Shown: positions 1 to 9,978, numbered from the stretch's first letter. The stretch is DNA of 34,137 nucleotides from Pluralibacter sp. (GCF_019237635.1 NZ_JAFAGS010000170.1:1-34137), one strand, 5' to 3'. Translations and numbers: made by a program. The notes: a model not told the origin generated them from the sequence alone.

Positions 1-433
1 AATTTTATATTACAGCTATCACTAAGAACATATTATATCTTGCGCAAACAGCGTTCGCGTTGGTGCTGGCGGGGACTCATTATACTAACACTAAAGAATA
101 ATCTGGTGTCAAAAAAACTGTATAAAACAGTGCCTTAAGAAATATCCTATATAGGACAATTATTAACATTGAAACACCACAGGCACTTCCTGATAATAAT
201 ATCACTTTAGTTTGACTATTCTTCATGGCTTTTGACACTGTCAAGCCGCCGTAGGGATATTGTTGCTGTTATCCGACAGGGATGTTTATGAAGACGGAGT
301 GTTTCCGTCAAACCGTCATAACTAAAGCGTTACTGGAGTCATTTGATAAATAAGTTGCACCAGCGACTCGGGTTTCTTATTGCCCTAAAAAATGATTCCA
401 GCTTTTTGTTTTTAATTTCAGGAACGAACTTGT
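1..433 (+). promoter_or_regulatory. Leader region upstream of the fimbrial operon
   Basis: This AT-rich stretch of about 430 bases precedes the major pilin, and I see no convincing gene in it. It holds a perfect 12-base palindrome TCCTATATAGGA (145-156), a TTGACA-C-TGTCAA inverted repeat (232-244) and a GACGGA/TCCGTC hairpin with a five-base loop (293-309). Any of these could be regulator sites or a leader hairpin, but I cannot assign a regulator. I saw no pair of inverted repeats like those of the invertible fim switch, though a partner could lie left of the window. A Shine-Dalgarno-like AGGAA near 419-423 serves the pilin start at 434. Confidence 0.4.
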
Positions 434-985
434 ATGAAAAAGCATGTATTAGCGATGGTGGTAACGGCAATGATGGCAAGCGGCGCAGCGACGGCGGCGC
501 AGGCAGGGATTACGACCTCTACCACCGTATCCGGCGGCACGGTAAATTTTGTCGGCCAGGTGGTTGATGCCGCCTGCGCCGTCTCCGCAAACTCCACCGA
601 TCAGACCGTCACCCTGAGCCAGGTGCGTACCGCGAAGTTAACCGCCGCGGGCGCTGTAGCGAACCAGAAAGAAGCTTTCAGCATCGATCTGGCGGACTGT
701 GATACCACCGTTAGCCAGAACGCGGCAGTCATCTTCAACGGCCAGGAAGACAGCACGCAGCCGGGGACGCTGGCGAACACTGCCGGTGCCGGTTCGGCAA
801 CTAACGTTGCGCTGCAGCTCTACGGACCGGACGGCCAGGTGCTGAACGTCGGCGATACCTCCTCCACCGTCACGCTGGTTGACGGGGCAAACAGCATCCC
901 TCTGAGCGTGGACTATATCGCCACGGGGGCGGCAACCGCTGGCAATGTTGCGGCAACCGCGACGTTTAACATGGTGTATTCCTGA
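434..985 (+). CDS. FimA-like major fimbrial pilin
   Basis: This 183-residue type 1-like pilin is probably the main shaft subunit of the fimbria. The signal peptide runs to about residue 24, with cleavage after the AQA motif. The mature part begins with the N-terminal donor strand (TTVSGGTVNFVGQVV). Two cysteines follow (in VVDAACAVS and DLADCDTT) and form the usual pilin disulfide. The protein ends in the penultimate-Tyr beta-zipper motif (FNMVYS). It strongly resembles FimA of E. coli across its whole length. It is first in the operon and is followed directly by a hairpin that should leave more of its mRNA than of the downstream genes, as expected for the shaft subunit. The pilin family is near certain; the role as major subunit is inferred from order and similarity. 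Confidence 0.93.
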   Translation: MKKHVLAMVVTAMMASGAATAAQAGITTSTTVSGGTVNFVGQVVDAACAVSANSTDQTVTLSQVRTAKLTAAGAVANQKEAFSIDLADCDTTVSQNAAVIFNGQEDSTQPGTLANTAGAGSATNVALQLYGPDGQVLNVGDTSSTVTLVDGANSIPLSVDYIATGAATAGNVAATATFNMVYS

Positions 986-991
986 TACGGC

Positions 992-1023
992 AAGCCCCCG
1001 GCCAGCCCGGCGGGGGCTTTCTT
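992..1023 (+). terminator. GC-rich hairpin after the major pilin gene (attenuator)
   Basis: AAGCCCCC (992-999) pairs with GGGGGCTT (1012-1019). A smaller GCC/GGC pairing lies inside the loop, and TTTCTT follows. It lies between the major pilin stop and the ribosome site of the next pilin, so it probably works as a partial terminator or mRNA-stabilising stem that sets the ratio of major to minor subunits. Confidence 0.65.
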
Positions 1024-1048
1024 GAGGTTGTCGTAAGAGGAGTTCGTT

Positions 1049-1603
1049 ATGCGGCTGGATGCGCATCGCCCTGTTGTTCCCTTACTGCTTTCCATGGTCG
1101 CCACGCTGCCCGCCTACGCGGGTAACCATCACTACGTGAATATTCACGGCGGCGACGTGCATTTCTATGGCCAGGTCGTCAACGCTGCCTGCTCGGTCAG
1201 CGCCGACAGCCGGAATCAAACCGTGCAGATGGGGCAGGTTCGCAGCAACCAGTTCGCTTCTCTGGGCGACTGGGAAGACCCGCAACCTTTTCAGATAGTG
1301 CTGGAGGATTGCGATACCACCGTCAGCCAGAACGTCGGCGTCTTGTTTACCGGTGAATCAGACGGCAAGGACCCGCTGGTGTTTCGCGCAGGTTACGGCG
1401 CGGGCGCGGCCCATGGCATCGGGATCGGTATTTTTGACGGTGCAGGCAACCTGCTCATTCCCGATACCCGGCCTCCCTGGTTCGCGCCTTTGCAGGAGGG
1501 CGAGACCGTACTGAGCTACACCGCCCGCTACCGGGCCACCGACCGCCGGGTCAACGCTGGCAGCGCCAGCGCCCAGGTATGGTTCAACGTGATTTATCAG
1601 TAA
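1049..1603 (+). CDS. FimI-like minor fimbrial pilin
   Basis: This is a 184-residue secreted pilin of the type 1 family. The signal peptide ends near AYA (about residue 24). The donor strand HGGDVHFYGQVV, a cysteine in NAACSVS, a second in LEDCDTT, and the C-terminal WFNVIYQ beta-zipper motif are all present. It is clearly a paralogue of the preceding pilin: the segments DCDTTVSQN and QTVQMGQVRS are nearly shared. Its position between the major pilin and the chaperone matches fimI in fim operons, a shaft-anchoring or termination subunit. The ATG at 1049 has a good AGGAG site eight bases upstream. The family is secure; the exact role in the fibre is inferred. Confidence 0.88.
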   Translation: MRLDAHRPVVPLLLSMVATLPAYAGNHHYVNIHGGDVHFYGQVVNAACSVSADSRNQTVQMGQVRSNQFASLGDWEDPQPFQIVLEDCDTTVSQNVGVLFTGESDGKDPLVFRAGYGAGAAHGIGIGIFDGAGNLLIPDTRPPWFAPLQEGETVLSYTARYRATDRRVNAGSASAQVWFNVIYQ

Positions 1604-1636
1604 CCACGACTGACGATTAAAGAGACTGACATCCTA

Positions 1637-2353
1637 ATGAAAGCCAGATTTCAATGTAGCCAGGCGGCCTGGCGGCGTCTTTTGACGTCCGCGGGTCTGT
1701 TCGCCTTCACCCTGGGGATTGCCGCCGGAGCCCATGCTGGCGGTGTGGCGCTGGGCGCCACCCGCGTTATCTATCCTCAGGGCGAAAAGCAGGTTTCCCT
1801 GCCGCTGACTAACTCATCGGAGAACAACGATTTTCTGATTCAGTCGTGGGTGGCAAACCCGGACGGCGCGAAGTCACAGGACTTCGTGATTACACCGCCG
1901 CTGTTCGTCATTCACCCGAAAAAAGAGAACACCCTGCGCATTATGTACGTGGGCCCGGGTCTGCCTGAGGATCGCGAAAGCGTGTTCTACCTGAACAGCA
2001 AGGCCATTCCGTCGGTGGATAAAAGCAAGCTGGCGAGCAATACCCTGCAGATTGCTACCCAGAGCGTGATCAAGCTGTTTGTTCGCCCGAAACACCTGCC
2101 GACGCCGTCGGTCAACGCGCCGAAAACGCTGACCTGTCAGCAGGGCGGCGGCAAGGTGACGGTGAACAACCCATCGCCTTATTACGTTTCGCTGGTGCAG
2201 TTCTATGCGGGCGGCACACGGCTGCCGAATTCCATGGTCGCCCCCAAAAGCAGCCTGACGGTGGCGGTGCCTGGCGGTCAGGGCGGCAAAGTCAGTTTTC
2301 AGACCGTCAACGATTTCGGCGCCAATACGCCCACCCAATTCTGCTCGGGGTAA
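1637..2353 (+). CDS. Periplasmic fimbrial chaperone (PapD/FimC family)
   Basis: This 238-residue chaperone folds and caps pilins in the periplasm by donor-strand complementation. After the signal peptide (to about residue 35) the sequence GGVALGATRVIYPQGEK carries the conserved Arg of the subunit-binding cleft. The G1 strand VITPPLFVIHPKKENTLRIMYVG shows alternating hydrophobics, and IKLFVRP holds the conserved Lys. The short F1-G1 loop suits the FGS class used with type 1-like fimbriae. Two cysteines in the C-terminal domain (LTCQQGG and the terminal QFCSG) could form a disulfide. It precedes the usher in the operon. A second, different chaperone is encoded later in the same operon. Confidence 0.94.
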   Translation: MKARFQCSQAAWRRLLTSAGLFAFTLGIAAGAHAGGVALGATRVIYPQGEKQVSLPLTNSSENNDFLIQSWVANPDGAKSQDFVITPPLFVIHPKKENTLRIMYVGPGLPEDRESVFYLNSKAIPSVDKSKLASNTLQIATQSVIKLFVRPKHLPTPSVNAPKTLTCQQGGGKVTVNNPSPYYVSLVQFYAGGTRLPNSMVAPKSSLTVAVPGGQGGKVSFQTVNDFGANTPTQFCSG

Positions 2354-2385
2354 TCCCTGCCATCTGAAAGCAAGGTCATCAGCGC

Positions 2386-5013
2386 ATGAAGCGTCATCTA
2401 CACAGAGAATGTAACACCGTGGCTCGGCTGCCGTTGCCTCAGGTTGCGCTGGCGCTACTGGGAGCGCTGGCGGCGCCGAAAGGGATCGCCGGGGACTATT
2501 TCAATCCGGCGTTCCTGTCGAGCGACCCGGGCGCGGTGGCCGACCTCTCCCGCTTTGAAGGCAATGGACAGGCACCCGGCACCTACCGCGTGGACGTCTG
2601 GCTGAACGGCACGTTTCTCGCGACCAGGGATGTGACGTTTACCGCCCGCGCGAAAGCCGCCGCGACGACGCAACAGGCGGATGACACCGGCCTCGTCGCC
2701 TGTCTGACGCCAAAAGCGCTGGATGCCATGGGGGTTAACCTGCAGGCATTTCCATCGCTTGCTAAGGCGCAGCCGGACAGCTGTGTGGACGTGACCGCGG
2801 CGATCCCGGCGGCAACGGCGGCGTTTGATTTCGAGCATCAGCAGTTGAATCTCAGCATCCCTCAGGCGGCGATGCGCAACAGCGCTCGCGGCTATATTCC
2901 GCCGGAACAGTGGGATGAGGGCATTAACGCGCTGCTGCTGAACTACAACTTTACGGGTTCCAACAGTAGCGACCGCAGCGAAGGCGGTACGGCGGACAAC
3001 AGCTACTTCCTCGGTCTGAACAGCGGGCTGAACCTGGGGGCCTGGCGCCTGCGCGATTACTCGACCTGGAACTACGACAGCGGCAGCCAGGAGAATAAAA
3101 GCGACTGGCAGCACATCAACACCTACGCGCAGCGCGATGTGATTCCGCTTAAGGGCGAGCTGACGCTGGGCGACAGCTATACGCCATCCGACGTGTTTGA
3201 CAGCCTCGCGTTTCGCGGCGCGCAGCTGGCCTCGGATGACAACATGCTGCCGGACAGCCTGAAAGGTTTCGCCCCCACCCTTCGCGGCATCGCCAAAAGC
3301 AATGCCCAGGTCACCGTGAAGCAAAACGGCTACACCATTTACCAGAGCTATGTGCCGCCCGGTCCGTTTGCGATTAACGATCTCTACCCGACCTCCTCAA
3401 GCGGCGACCTGACCGTTGAGGTCAAAGAGTCCGACGGCAGTACCAGCAACTACACCGTGCCGTACTCGGCGGTGCCTATCCTGCAGCGTGAGGGCCGGGT
3501 GAAGTACGCCATTACCGCCGCGCAATACCGCAGCAACAGCGACCAGCAGGAGAATGTCAATTTCGGCCAGGGCACGCTTATCTGGGGGTTAGGGCGCGGG
3601 GTAACGGTGTATGGCGGCACGCAGTTGTCGGAGGACTACGCGGCGTTCGCTCTCGGTTCTGGCGTGAATATGGGTGATTACGGCGCGTTGTCGATGGACA
3701 TCACGCAGGCGACCAGCACCCTGGCGAACGACAGCACCCATCACGGCTCCTCGGTGCGCTTTCTGTACGCCAAATCGCTCAACGACTATGGCACCAACTT
3801 CCAGCTGCTCGGATACCGGTATTCCACCTCCGGGTTCTATACCCTGGATGATACCACCTACAAACATATGGACGGTTACGTGGTGCAAACGCAGGACGGC
3901 GACGTCAACAAAACCCCCGACTGGACGGACTATTACAACCTGTACTACACCAAACGCGGCAAGGTGCAGATCAACGTCTCGCAGCAGTTGGATGACTATG
4001 GCTCGGTGTTTATTACCGGCAGCCAGCAGAGCTACTGGCACACCGATGAGACCGATACGTTGCTGCAACTGGGTTACAGCGGCACCTGGGACGGCATCTC
4101 GTACAGCATAAGCTACAACTACAACAAAGCGCCGGATGCGCCGCAGGGCGATCAGATTTACGCCTTCACGGTGTCGCTGCCGATCGGCCAGTGGCTGCAC
4201 CCGGCGACCGACATGACCCAGAGCAGCCATAACGCCTACGCCACCTGGAGCATGAGCACCGACAAGCACGGCAACACCACGCAGAACGCCGGGCTTAACG
4301 GCACGTTGCTGGCGGACAACAACCTGAACTATAGCGTGCAGCAGGGGTATCAGAACCACGGCAATGGCGCCAGCGGCACCGCCAGCGTTGAGTACGATGG
4401 CGCTTACGGCAACGCCAACGTCGGCTACAACTACAGCAGCAACGGCGATTACCAGCAGGTCAACTACGGGCTGAGCGGCGGCGTTGTCGCCCACCGCAAC
4501 GGCGTCACCCTGAGCCAGCCGCTGGGCGACACCAACGTGCTGATTGCCGCGCCGGGCGCCAGCGACGTCAGTGTGGAGGATCAGCCCGGCATTCATACCG
4601 ACTGGCGCGGCTACGCTGTGGTGCCGTACGCCACTACCTACCGTCAGAACCGCATGGCGCTGGATACCAACTCGCTGGGCGACAAGATGGATATTGACGA
4701 TGCGGTGGCCAACGTGGTGCCGACCCAGGGCGCGCTGGTGCGCGCCACCTTTAAGGCCCGCGTCGGAGAACGGGCGCTGCTTACGCTGATGCATAACGGT
4801 AAGCCGGTGCCGTTTGGCGCGGTAGTCACCCGCAGCGACGGCGGCGGCGACACGATCGTCGGCGACGGTGGTGAAACCTACTTGTCTGGTCTGACAGCGC
4901 AGGGTTCTCTGACGGCGCAATGGGGTGACGGCGCAGCGAAGCAGTGCAACGCGAATTATCAAATACCTGAAAGTCATCAGCCCCTGGTGCGCCAGAAGGT
5001 GGAGTGTTCATAA
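2386..5013 (+). CDS. Outer-membrane fimbrial usher (FimD/PapC family)
   Basis: This 875-residue usher is the outer-membrane pore that collects chaperone-pilin complexes and extrudes the fibre. It has a signal peptide, an N-terminal chaperone-binding domain (DYFNPAFLSSDPGAVADLSRFEGNGQAPGTY is typical), a 24-strand barrel with plug domain (the QVTVKQNGYTIYQSYVPPGPF segment lies at the plug), and two C-terminal domains ending in a cysteine pair (KQCNANY and VECS). The length is normal for the family and there is no disruption. It starts 32 bases after the chaperone gene and ends one base before the adhesin start, consistent with one transcript. Confidence 0.96.
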   Translation: MKRHLHRECNTVARLPLPQVALALLGALAAPKGIAGDYFNPAFLSSDPGAVADLSRFEGNGQAPGTYRVDVWLNGTFLATRDVTFTARAKAAATTQQADDTGLVACLTPKALDAMGVNLQAFPSLAKAQPDSCVDVTAAIPAATAAFDFEHQQLNLSIPQAAMRNSARGYIPPEQWDEGINALLLNYNFTGSNSSDRSEGGTADNSYFLGLNSGLNLGAWRLRDYSTWNYDSGSQENKSDWQHINTYAQRDVIPLKGELTLGDSYTPSDVFDSLAFRGAQLASDDNMLPDSLKGFAPTLRGIAKSNAQVTVKQNGYTIYQSYVPPGPFAINDLYPTSSSGDLTVEVKESDGSTSNYTVPYSAVPILQREGRVKYAITAAQYRSNSDQQENVNFGQGTLIWGLGRGVTVYGGTQLSEDYAAFALGSGVNMGDYGALSMDITQATSTLANDSTHHGSSVRFLYAKSLNDYGTNFQLLGYRYSTSGFYTLDDTTYKHMDGYVVQTQDGDVNKTPDWTDYYNLYYTKRGKVQINVSQQLDDYGSVFITGSQQSYWHTDETDTLLQLGYSGTWDGISYSISYNYNKAPDAPQGDQIYAFTVSLPIGQWLHPATDMTQSSHNAYATWSMSTDKHGNTTQNAGLNGTLLADNNLNYSVQQGYQNHGNGASGTASVEYDGAYGNANVGYNYSSNGDYQQVNYGLSGGVVAHRNGVTLSQPLGDTNVLIAAPGASDVSVEDQPGIHTDWRGYAVVPYATTYRQNRMALDTNSLGDKMDIDDAVANVVPTQGALVRATFKARVGERALLTLMHNGKPVPFGAVVTRSDGGGDTIVGDGGETYLSGLTAQGSLTAQWGDGAAKQCNANYQIPESHQPLVRQKVECS

Positions 5014-5014
5014 C

Positions 5015-6025
5015 ATGAGAACGTCTGTTGTCTTCTTTTTCTTGCTTTCGGTATCAGTGACCGGAAATAGCGTCGCGGCGGTCTGTAGTAACGCCAATGG
5101 GACGCCTACGCAGGTGAGTTACGATCTGACCTCCACGTTGACGAAGGATCAGAACCAGCCAGGGCAGGGGACGCAGTTGGTGAAAAGCCAGGACGTCAAT
5201 ATTCAGGCGGTGTGCCCGAAAGGTTCCTCCTCCAATAACCGGACTTACCGTTCGTATGTCACCACCTTTCCGGTGGCGGATACCGACGGCAGCTGGCAGT
5301 ACCTGCGGCTGGACCCGGACTACATCGAAGGCGCGATGAAAATTCACGACTCTTCTGCGGGGGATTTCTACCCGCCTGCAAAATATATTCAGATGGGAAC
5401 CGACACCAACGTGAATCAGGGCAAGCCGTTTAACGTCCACGACTCCAACCTGATTTTTAAAATCAGGATCGTTAAATCGTTTATCGGCACCGTCACCATT
5501 CCCCAGCAGACGATGTTTAACGTGTATGTCACCACCAATAGCGGCGATCCGTTATCCACCGTGGTGTATCAGATTGCCTACAGCGGCACGATTACCGTAC
5601 CGCAAAGCTGCGAAGTCAATGCCGGGCAAACGGTGCTGGTGGATTTTGGCACGCTGTACAGTGGTGATTTCAAAAACGCCGGGCAAAAGCCCGACGACGC
5701 GCCAGTAAAAACCTTCAACGTGCCGATTCAGTGCAACGGCAGCATTAACTATCCGGCCAACCTGACGCTGCGTGTGCAGGCGACGCCAGACAGCCACTTT
5801 AACCAGGCGGTTGCGTCGGATAATACCGATGTGGGCGTGGTGGTGGCCGATCAAAGCGGCAAAATCCTGACGCCGAACGACCTCAACAGCAATATTCCGT
5901 TTACCACCGATGCCTCGGGTAAGGCGAACATCAGCTTGCAGGCTTACCCCATCAGCACGACGGGGAAATCGCCCGCGGAAGGCCTCTTTACGGCGCTGGC
6001 GTTCCTGCGCGTCGATTTTGCGTAA
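5015..6025 (+). CDS. Two-domain fimbrial tip adhesin
   Basis: This 336-residue secreted protein is roughly twice the length of a pilin, as expected for a FimH-like tip adhesin. A signal peptide ends near VAA (about residue 21). The N-terminal half (about 22-190) has a cysteine pair (AVCSNAN, AVCPKGS) and is probably the receptor-binding lectin domain. The C-terminal half begins around the SCEVNAGQTV motif and looks like an ordinary pilin domain, with a second cysteine in PIQCNGS and the last strand LAFLRVDFA. I chose the ATG at 5015, one base after the usher stop, because it starts the signal peptide; an in-frame upstream start would overlap the usher by about 90 bases. The ligand cannot be read from sequence. 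The gene lies before the other minor pilins, unlike fimH, which is last in fim. Confidence 0.85.
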   Translation: MRTSVVFFFLLSVSVTGNSVAAVCSNANGTPTQVSYDLTSTLTKDQNQPGQGTQLVKSQDVNIQAVCPKGSSSNNRTYRSYVTTFPVADTDGSWQYLRLDPDYIEGAMKIHDSSAGDFYPPAKYIQMGTDTNVNQGKPFNVHDSNLIFKIRIVKSFIGTVTIPQQTMFNVYVTTNSGDPLSTVVYQIAYSGTITVPQSCEVNAGQTVLVDFGTLYSGDFKNAGQKPDDAPVKTFNVPIQCNGSINYPANLTLRVQATPDSHFNQAVASDNTDVGVVVADQSGKILTPNDLNSNIPFTTDASGKANISLQAYPISTTGKSPAEGLFTALAFLRVDFA

Positions 6026-6036
6026 ATCAGGTGAGG

Positions 6037-6585
6037 ATGATGAAACATAACATCGTATTTGCGTTCTGCTTCTGTGGCGTGTTCGTCGGCAGCCCGGCGG
6101 TCCGGGCTGATGACAGCGGCTATAACCTGAAGCTGACCGGCACTATCGTGGCGGAAACCTGCAACGTGGATGCGTCGAGCGAGACGCAGACCGTCAAACT
6201 TGGGCAGTTTTCCACCGCAGATTTCCCCTCCGTCGGTTCGACCGCAACGTCGGCGCCGCTGCTGATTATGCTGACGGGCTGTACGCAAAACATCACCGAC
6301 GGACAGGTGTGGTTTACCGGCACTGCCGATAGCGATGATCCTTCGCTGCTGGCGCTTTCCGCGACCGGGATGGGAACCGAATCGCAGATGGCGACGGGGG
6401 TGGGGGTGCAGATCCTCGACAGCAGCCAGTCTCCTGTCAGCATCAATAACACTGCGTCAGCGTTGTACCCGCTGCACGCTGGCGATAACACCCTGACTTT
6501 CAACCTGCGCTACAAGTCGACGACAAGCCAGGTCACGGCGGGGAACGCCACTGCGGTGATGTACTTTGACCTTCAGTATCAGTAA
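6037..6585 (+). CDS. Minor fimbrial pilin (adaptor-type)
   Basis: This secreted type 1-family pilin of about 182 residues has a signal peptide ending near VRA. A donor strand (GYNLKLTGTIV), cysteines in AETCNVD and LTGCTQN, and the terminal YFDLQYQ motif follow. Together with the next pilin it probably forms the adaptor between shaft and tip adhesin, like FimF and FimG. Two adjacent ATG codons (6037, 6040) and an upstream GTG (6031) compete as start. I favour 6037 because an AGGTGAGG run precedes it directly. Confidence 0.86.
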   Translation: MMKHNIVFAFCFCGVFVGSPAVRADDSGYNLKLTGTIVAETCNVDASSETQTVKLGQFSTADFPSVGSTATSAPLLIMLTGCTQNITDGQVWFTGTADSDDPSLLALSATGMGTESQMATGVGVQILDSSQSPVSINNTASALYPLHAGDNTLTFNLRYKSTTSQVTAGNATAVMYFDLQYQ

Positions 6586-6594
6586 GGAGCCAGC

Positions 6595-7119
6595 ATGACA
6601 CGGTATTCTTTTGCGGCTTGCCTGGGCCTGGCGCTGATAGCGACGCCGCCGCTTCAGGCACATCAGGGGACGGTGTACATCACCGGCACCATTACCGATA
6701 ACACCTGCGCCGTATCGCCGGACTCGAAAAACCTGACCGTGCCGATGGGCGATGTCTCCAGCAAACAGTTTGCTCAGGCGGGTGATGGCTCGCGCTATGA
6801 GCTTTTCGCTATCAACCTTGAGAAATGCGGCGGTGCGGCAAGCGGCGTCACCGTCCATTTCGAGGGGGCATCAAACGGTAAGAATCCGGACCTGCTGGCG
6901 CTGACCGGCGGCGCGGGGTATGCCACCGGCATTGGCGTGGGGATCTACAACCAGGATAAGTCGCTCATCCCGATGGGAAAAGAGAGCGAGAATACGCCGC
7001 TTGCGCCTAATCAGGCGACGGCCACCCTTAATTTTTACGCCCGCTACATCGCCGATGGCGACAGCGTCGCCGCCGGTACTGCTAATGCTTCCACCACGTT
7101 CGTGCTGACCTATGCCTGA
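6595..7119 (+). CDS. Minor fimbrial pilin (adaptor-type)
   Basis: This 174-residue pilin starts ten bases after the preceding pilin, with a strong AAGGAG site. The signal peptide ends near LQA. The donor strand HQGTVYITGTI, cysteines in NTCAVSP and LEKCGGA, and a C-terminal strand TTFVLTYA are typical of type 1-family subunits. Its 3' end overlaps the next chaperone gene by eight bases, pointing to translational coupling. It is probably a tip-fibrillum or adaptor subunit; its order in the fibre is not deducible from sequence. Confidence 0.86.
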   Translation: MTRYSFAACLGLALIATPPLQAHQGTVYITGTITDNTCAVSPDSKNLTVPMGDVSSKQFAQAGDGSRYELFAINLEKCGGAASGVTVHFEGASNGKNPDLLALTGGAGYATGIGVGIYNQDKSLIPMGKESENTPLAPNQATATLNFYARYIADGDSVAAGTANASTTFVLTYA

Positions 7120-7840
7120 CCGTCATCGTGACCGCACGCTTATTTTACCGTTGCTGCTGTGCCTGGCCGGGCTGTTGCTGCTGTTCAGCACCCTGGCGCA
7201 GGCGGGGGTGGTGATCGGCGGCACCCGCTTTGTCTATCCCGGGGCGAAAGCATCGATAAGCGTCCCGGTGCGCAACAAATCGCTGATGCCGTTTCTGATT
7301 AACGCCCGGGTGACCGTCGGCGGCGAGTGGCCGGGCGCGGCGCAGGCCGGAGGAGAACCCGCGCCGTTTGTCATCACGCCGCCGCTGTTTGTTATTCAGC
7401 CGCAGCGGGAAAATACCCTGCGGATTATCTATACCGGCGGGGCGCTGCCTGCGGATCGCGAAAGTCTGTTTACGCTTCGTATCGCCGCCATTCCCTCCAG
7501 CAAAGCGCAGGCCAACAGTGTCCAACTGGCGGTGCGCTCGGCGCTGAAGCTCTTGTATCGCCCGACCGGGCTTACGGGGTCTGCGGAGGCGGCATACCAC
7601 ACCCTGTGCTGGCAGCGGGACGGCGCGGCGCTGCGGGTCAGCAACCCGGGGCCGTATTACGTCACGCTGTTTCAGCTCAGTATCGCCGGGAAAAGCCAGG
7701 AGAACGCGGGCGTCGTGGCGCCCTTTGGGCAGCGTCGTTTTAGCGGCTGCCCGTCTTCGCAACCCTGCCAGGTTCGCTGGCAGTCGATCAACGATTATGG
7801 CCGGGTTATGCCCCCGGCCACCGCGTTAATTCAACCGTAG
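7112..7840 (+). CDS. Second periplasmic fimbrial chaperone
   Basis: This 242-residue PapD/FimC-family chaperone has a signal peptide or anchor of about 30 residues. VVIGGTRFVYPGAK carries the conserved cleft Arg, VITPPLFVIQPQRENTLRIIYTG is the G1 strand, and LKLLYRP holds the conserved Lys. The C-terminal domain carries three cysteines (TLCWQRDG, GCPSSQPC), so a disulfide is likely. It is related to the earlier chaperone of this operon but clearly diverged, so it may serve a subset of subunits such as the adhesin and adaptor pilins. It overlaps the preceding pilin gene and is followed twelve bases later by a thioredoxin-fold gene. Confidence 0.92.
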   Translation: MPDRHRDRTLILPLLLCLAGLLLLFSTLAQAGVVIGGTRFVYPGAKASISVPVRNKSLMPFLINARVTVGGEWPGAAQAGGEPAPFVITPPLFVIQPQRENTLRIIYTGGALPADRESLFTLRIAAIPSSKAQANSVQLAVRSALKLLYRPTGLTGSAEAAYHTLCWQRDGAALRVSNPGPYYVTLFQLSIAGKSQENAGVVAPFGQRRFSGCPSSQPCQVRWQSINDYGRVMPPATALIQP

Positions 7841-7851
7841 AGTGACTCATC

Positions 7852-8493
7852 ATGCATCTGAAAAAAAACACGTTTTCGCGCCCGCTGGCGCTGCTTCTGG
7901 CGCTTACCTGCGCGGCACCCGCCGTGGCGGCCGGTACGAACGCGTCGTTTAGCGATGCCCAGCAGGCGCAGATTGGCCCCCTTGCCGAAGCGTACTTTAC
8001 CGCGCACCCGGATAAGCTTGGCGAAGCGGTGGCGACGTATCTGGCGAACCATCCTGAGTTTCTGGTCGCGGCGAGCGAAAACCTGCGTCAGCGCCAGCAG
8101 GTTGCAGAGCAGCAGGCGCAGGTACAGATGGTGTTGCAGCATCAGGCGCAACTGCTCAGCATGGATAGCCCTTCCGTCGGACCGAAAGACGCGAAAGCAA
8201 GCGTGGTGATGTTTTTTGACTCTCAGGGTTCTAACTACAGCGCGATGGCGCCGATGGTGGAGCAACTGGTGAAGGCCAACCCGGACGTACGCTTTATCTT
8301 TAAAGCGCTGGCGGCAAACCAGACGCTGGCGCAGCAGATGGGGTTTAGCAGAGCGCCAGCGTTTGTCGTGATGCCGCAGTCTGCACCTGCCAGCGCGCAG
8401 CGGGTGTATGTCGCGTCGGGCAGCACAACGCAAGAGGTTCTGCAAATGGCGATTCAGAAAGCGAAGGGACAGGCCGGGAACACGCAGAAATAA
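7852..8493 (+). CDS. DsbA/ScsC-like thioredoxin-fold protein lacking the CXXC active site
   Basis: This 213-residue secreted protein has a signal peptide to about residue 27. A helical N-terminal segment (about 30-105: AEAYFTAHPDKLGEAVATYLANHPEF and a Gln-rich helix) resembles the oligomerisation region of ScsC-type proteins. A thioredoxin-like domain follows: VVMFFDSQGSNYSAMAPMVEQLVKANPDVRFIFK. It aligns with the ScsC of this same window, LTIVTFTDYNCPYCKQFDPM, but the CPYC motif is GSNY here (residues 126-129). The mature protein contains no cysteine at all. The cis-proline region is kept (RAPAF, Pro169). It therefore cannot act as a dithiol oxidase or isomerase. It may be a redox-dead chaperone for fimbrial subunits. 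It is the last gene of the fimbrial operon. Confidence 0.82.
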   Translation: MHLKKNTFSRPLALLLALTCAAPAVAAGTNASFSDAQQAQIGPLAEAYFTAHPDKLGEAVATYLANHPEFLVAASENLRQRQQVAEQQAQVQMVLQHQAQLLSMDSPSVGPKDAKASVVMFFDSQGSNYSAMAPMVEQLVKANPDVRFIFKALAANQTLAQQMGFSRAPAFVVMPQSAPASAQRVYVASGSTTQEVLQMAIQKAKGQAGNTQK

Positions 8494-8495
8494 AA

Positions 8496-8523
8496 GACCC
8501 TCTCCGGTGTGAAGGAGAGGGTC
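8496..8523. terminator. Hairpin terminator between fimbrial operon and patA
   Basis: GACCCTCTCC (8496-8505) and GGAGAGGGTC (8514-8523) form a perfect ten-base stem with an eight-base loop. Read on the minus strand it is followed by TTTTATT, a good intrinsic terminator for patA. Read on the plus strand it has no T tract but may protect the 3' end of the fimbrial transcript. Confidence 0.75.
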
Positions 8524-8536
8524 AGGTGAAGGCGTC

Positions 8537-9978
<1,442 letters not shown>

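Noticed and set aside
1-433. Invertible fim-type phase switch
   Set aside because: No pair of inverted repeats flanking a promoter and no recombinase gene were seen in the window.
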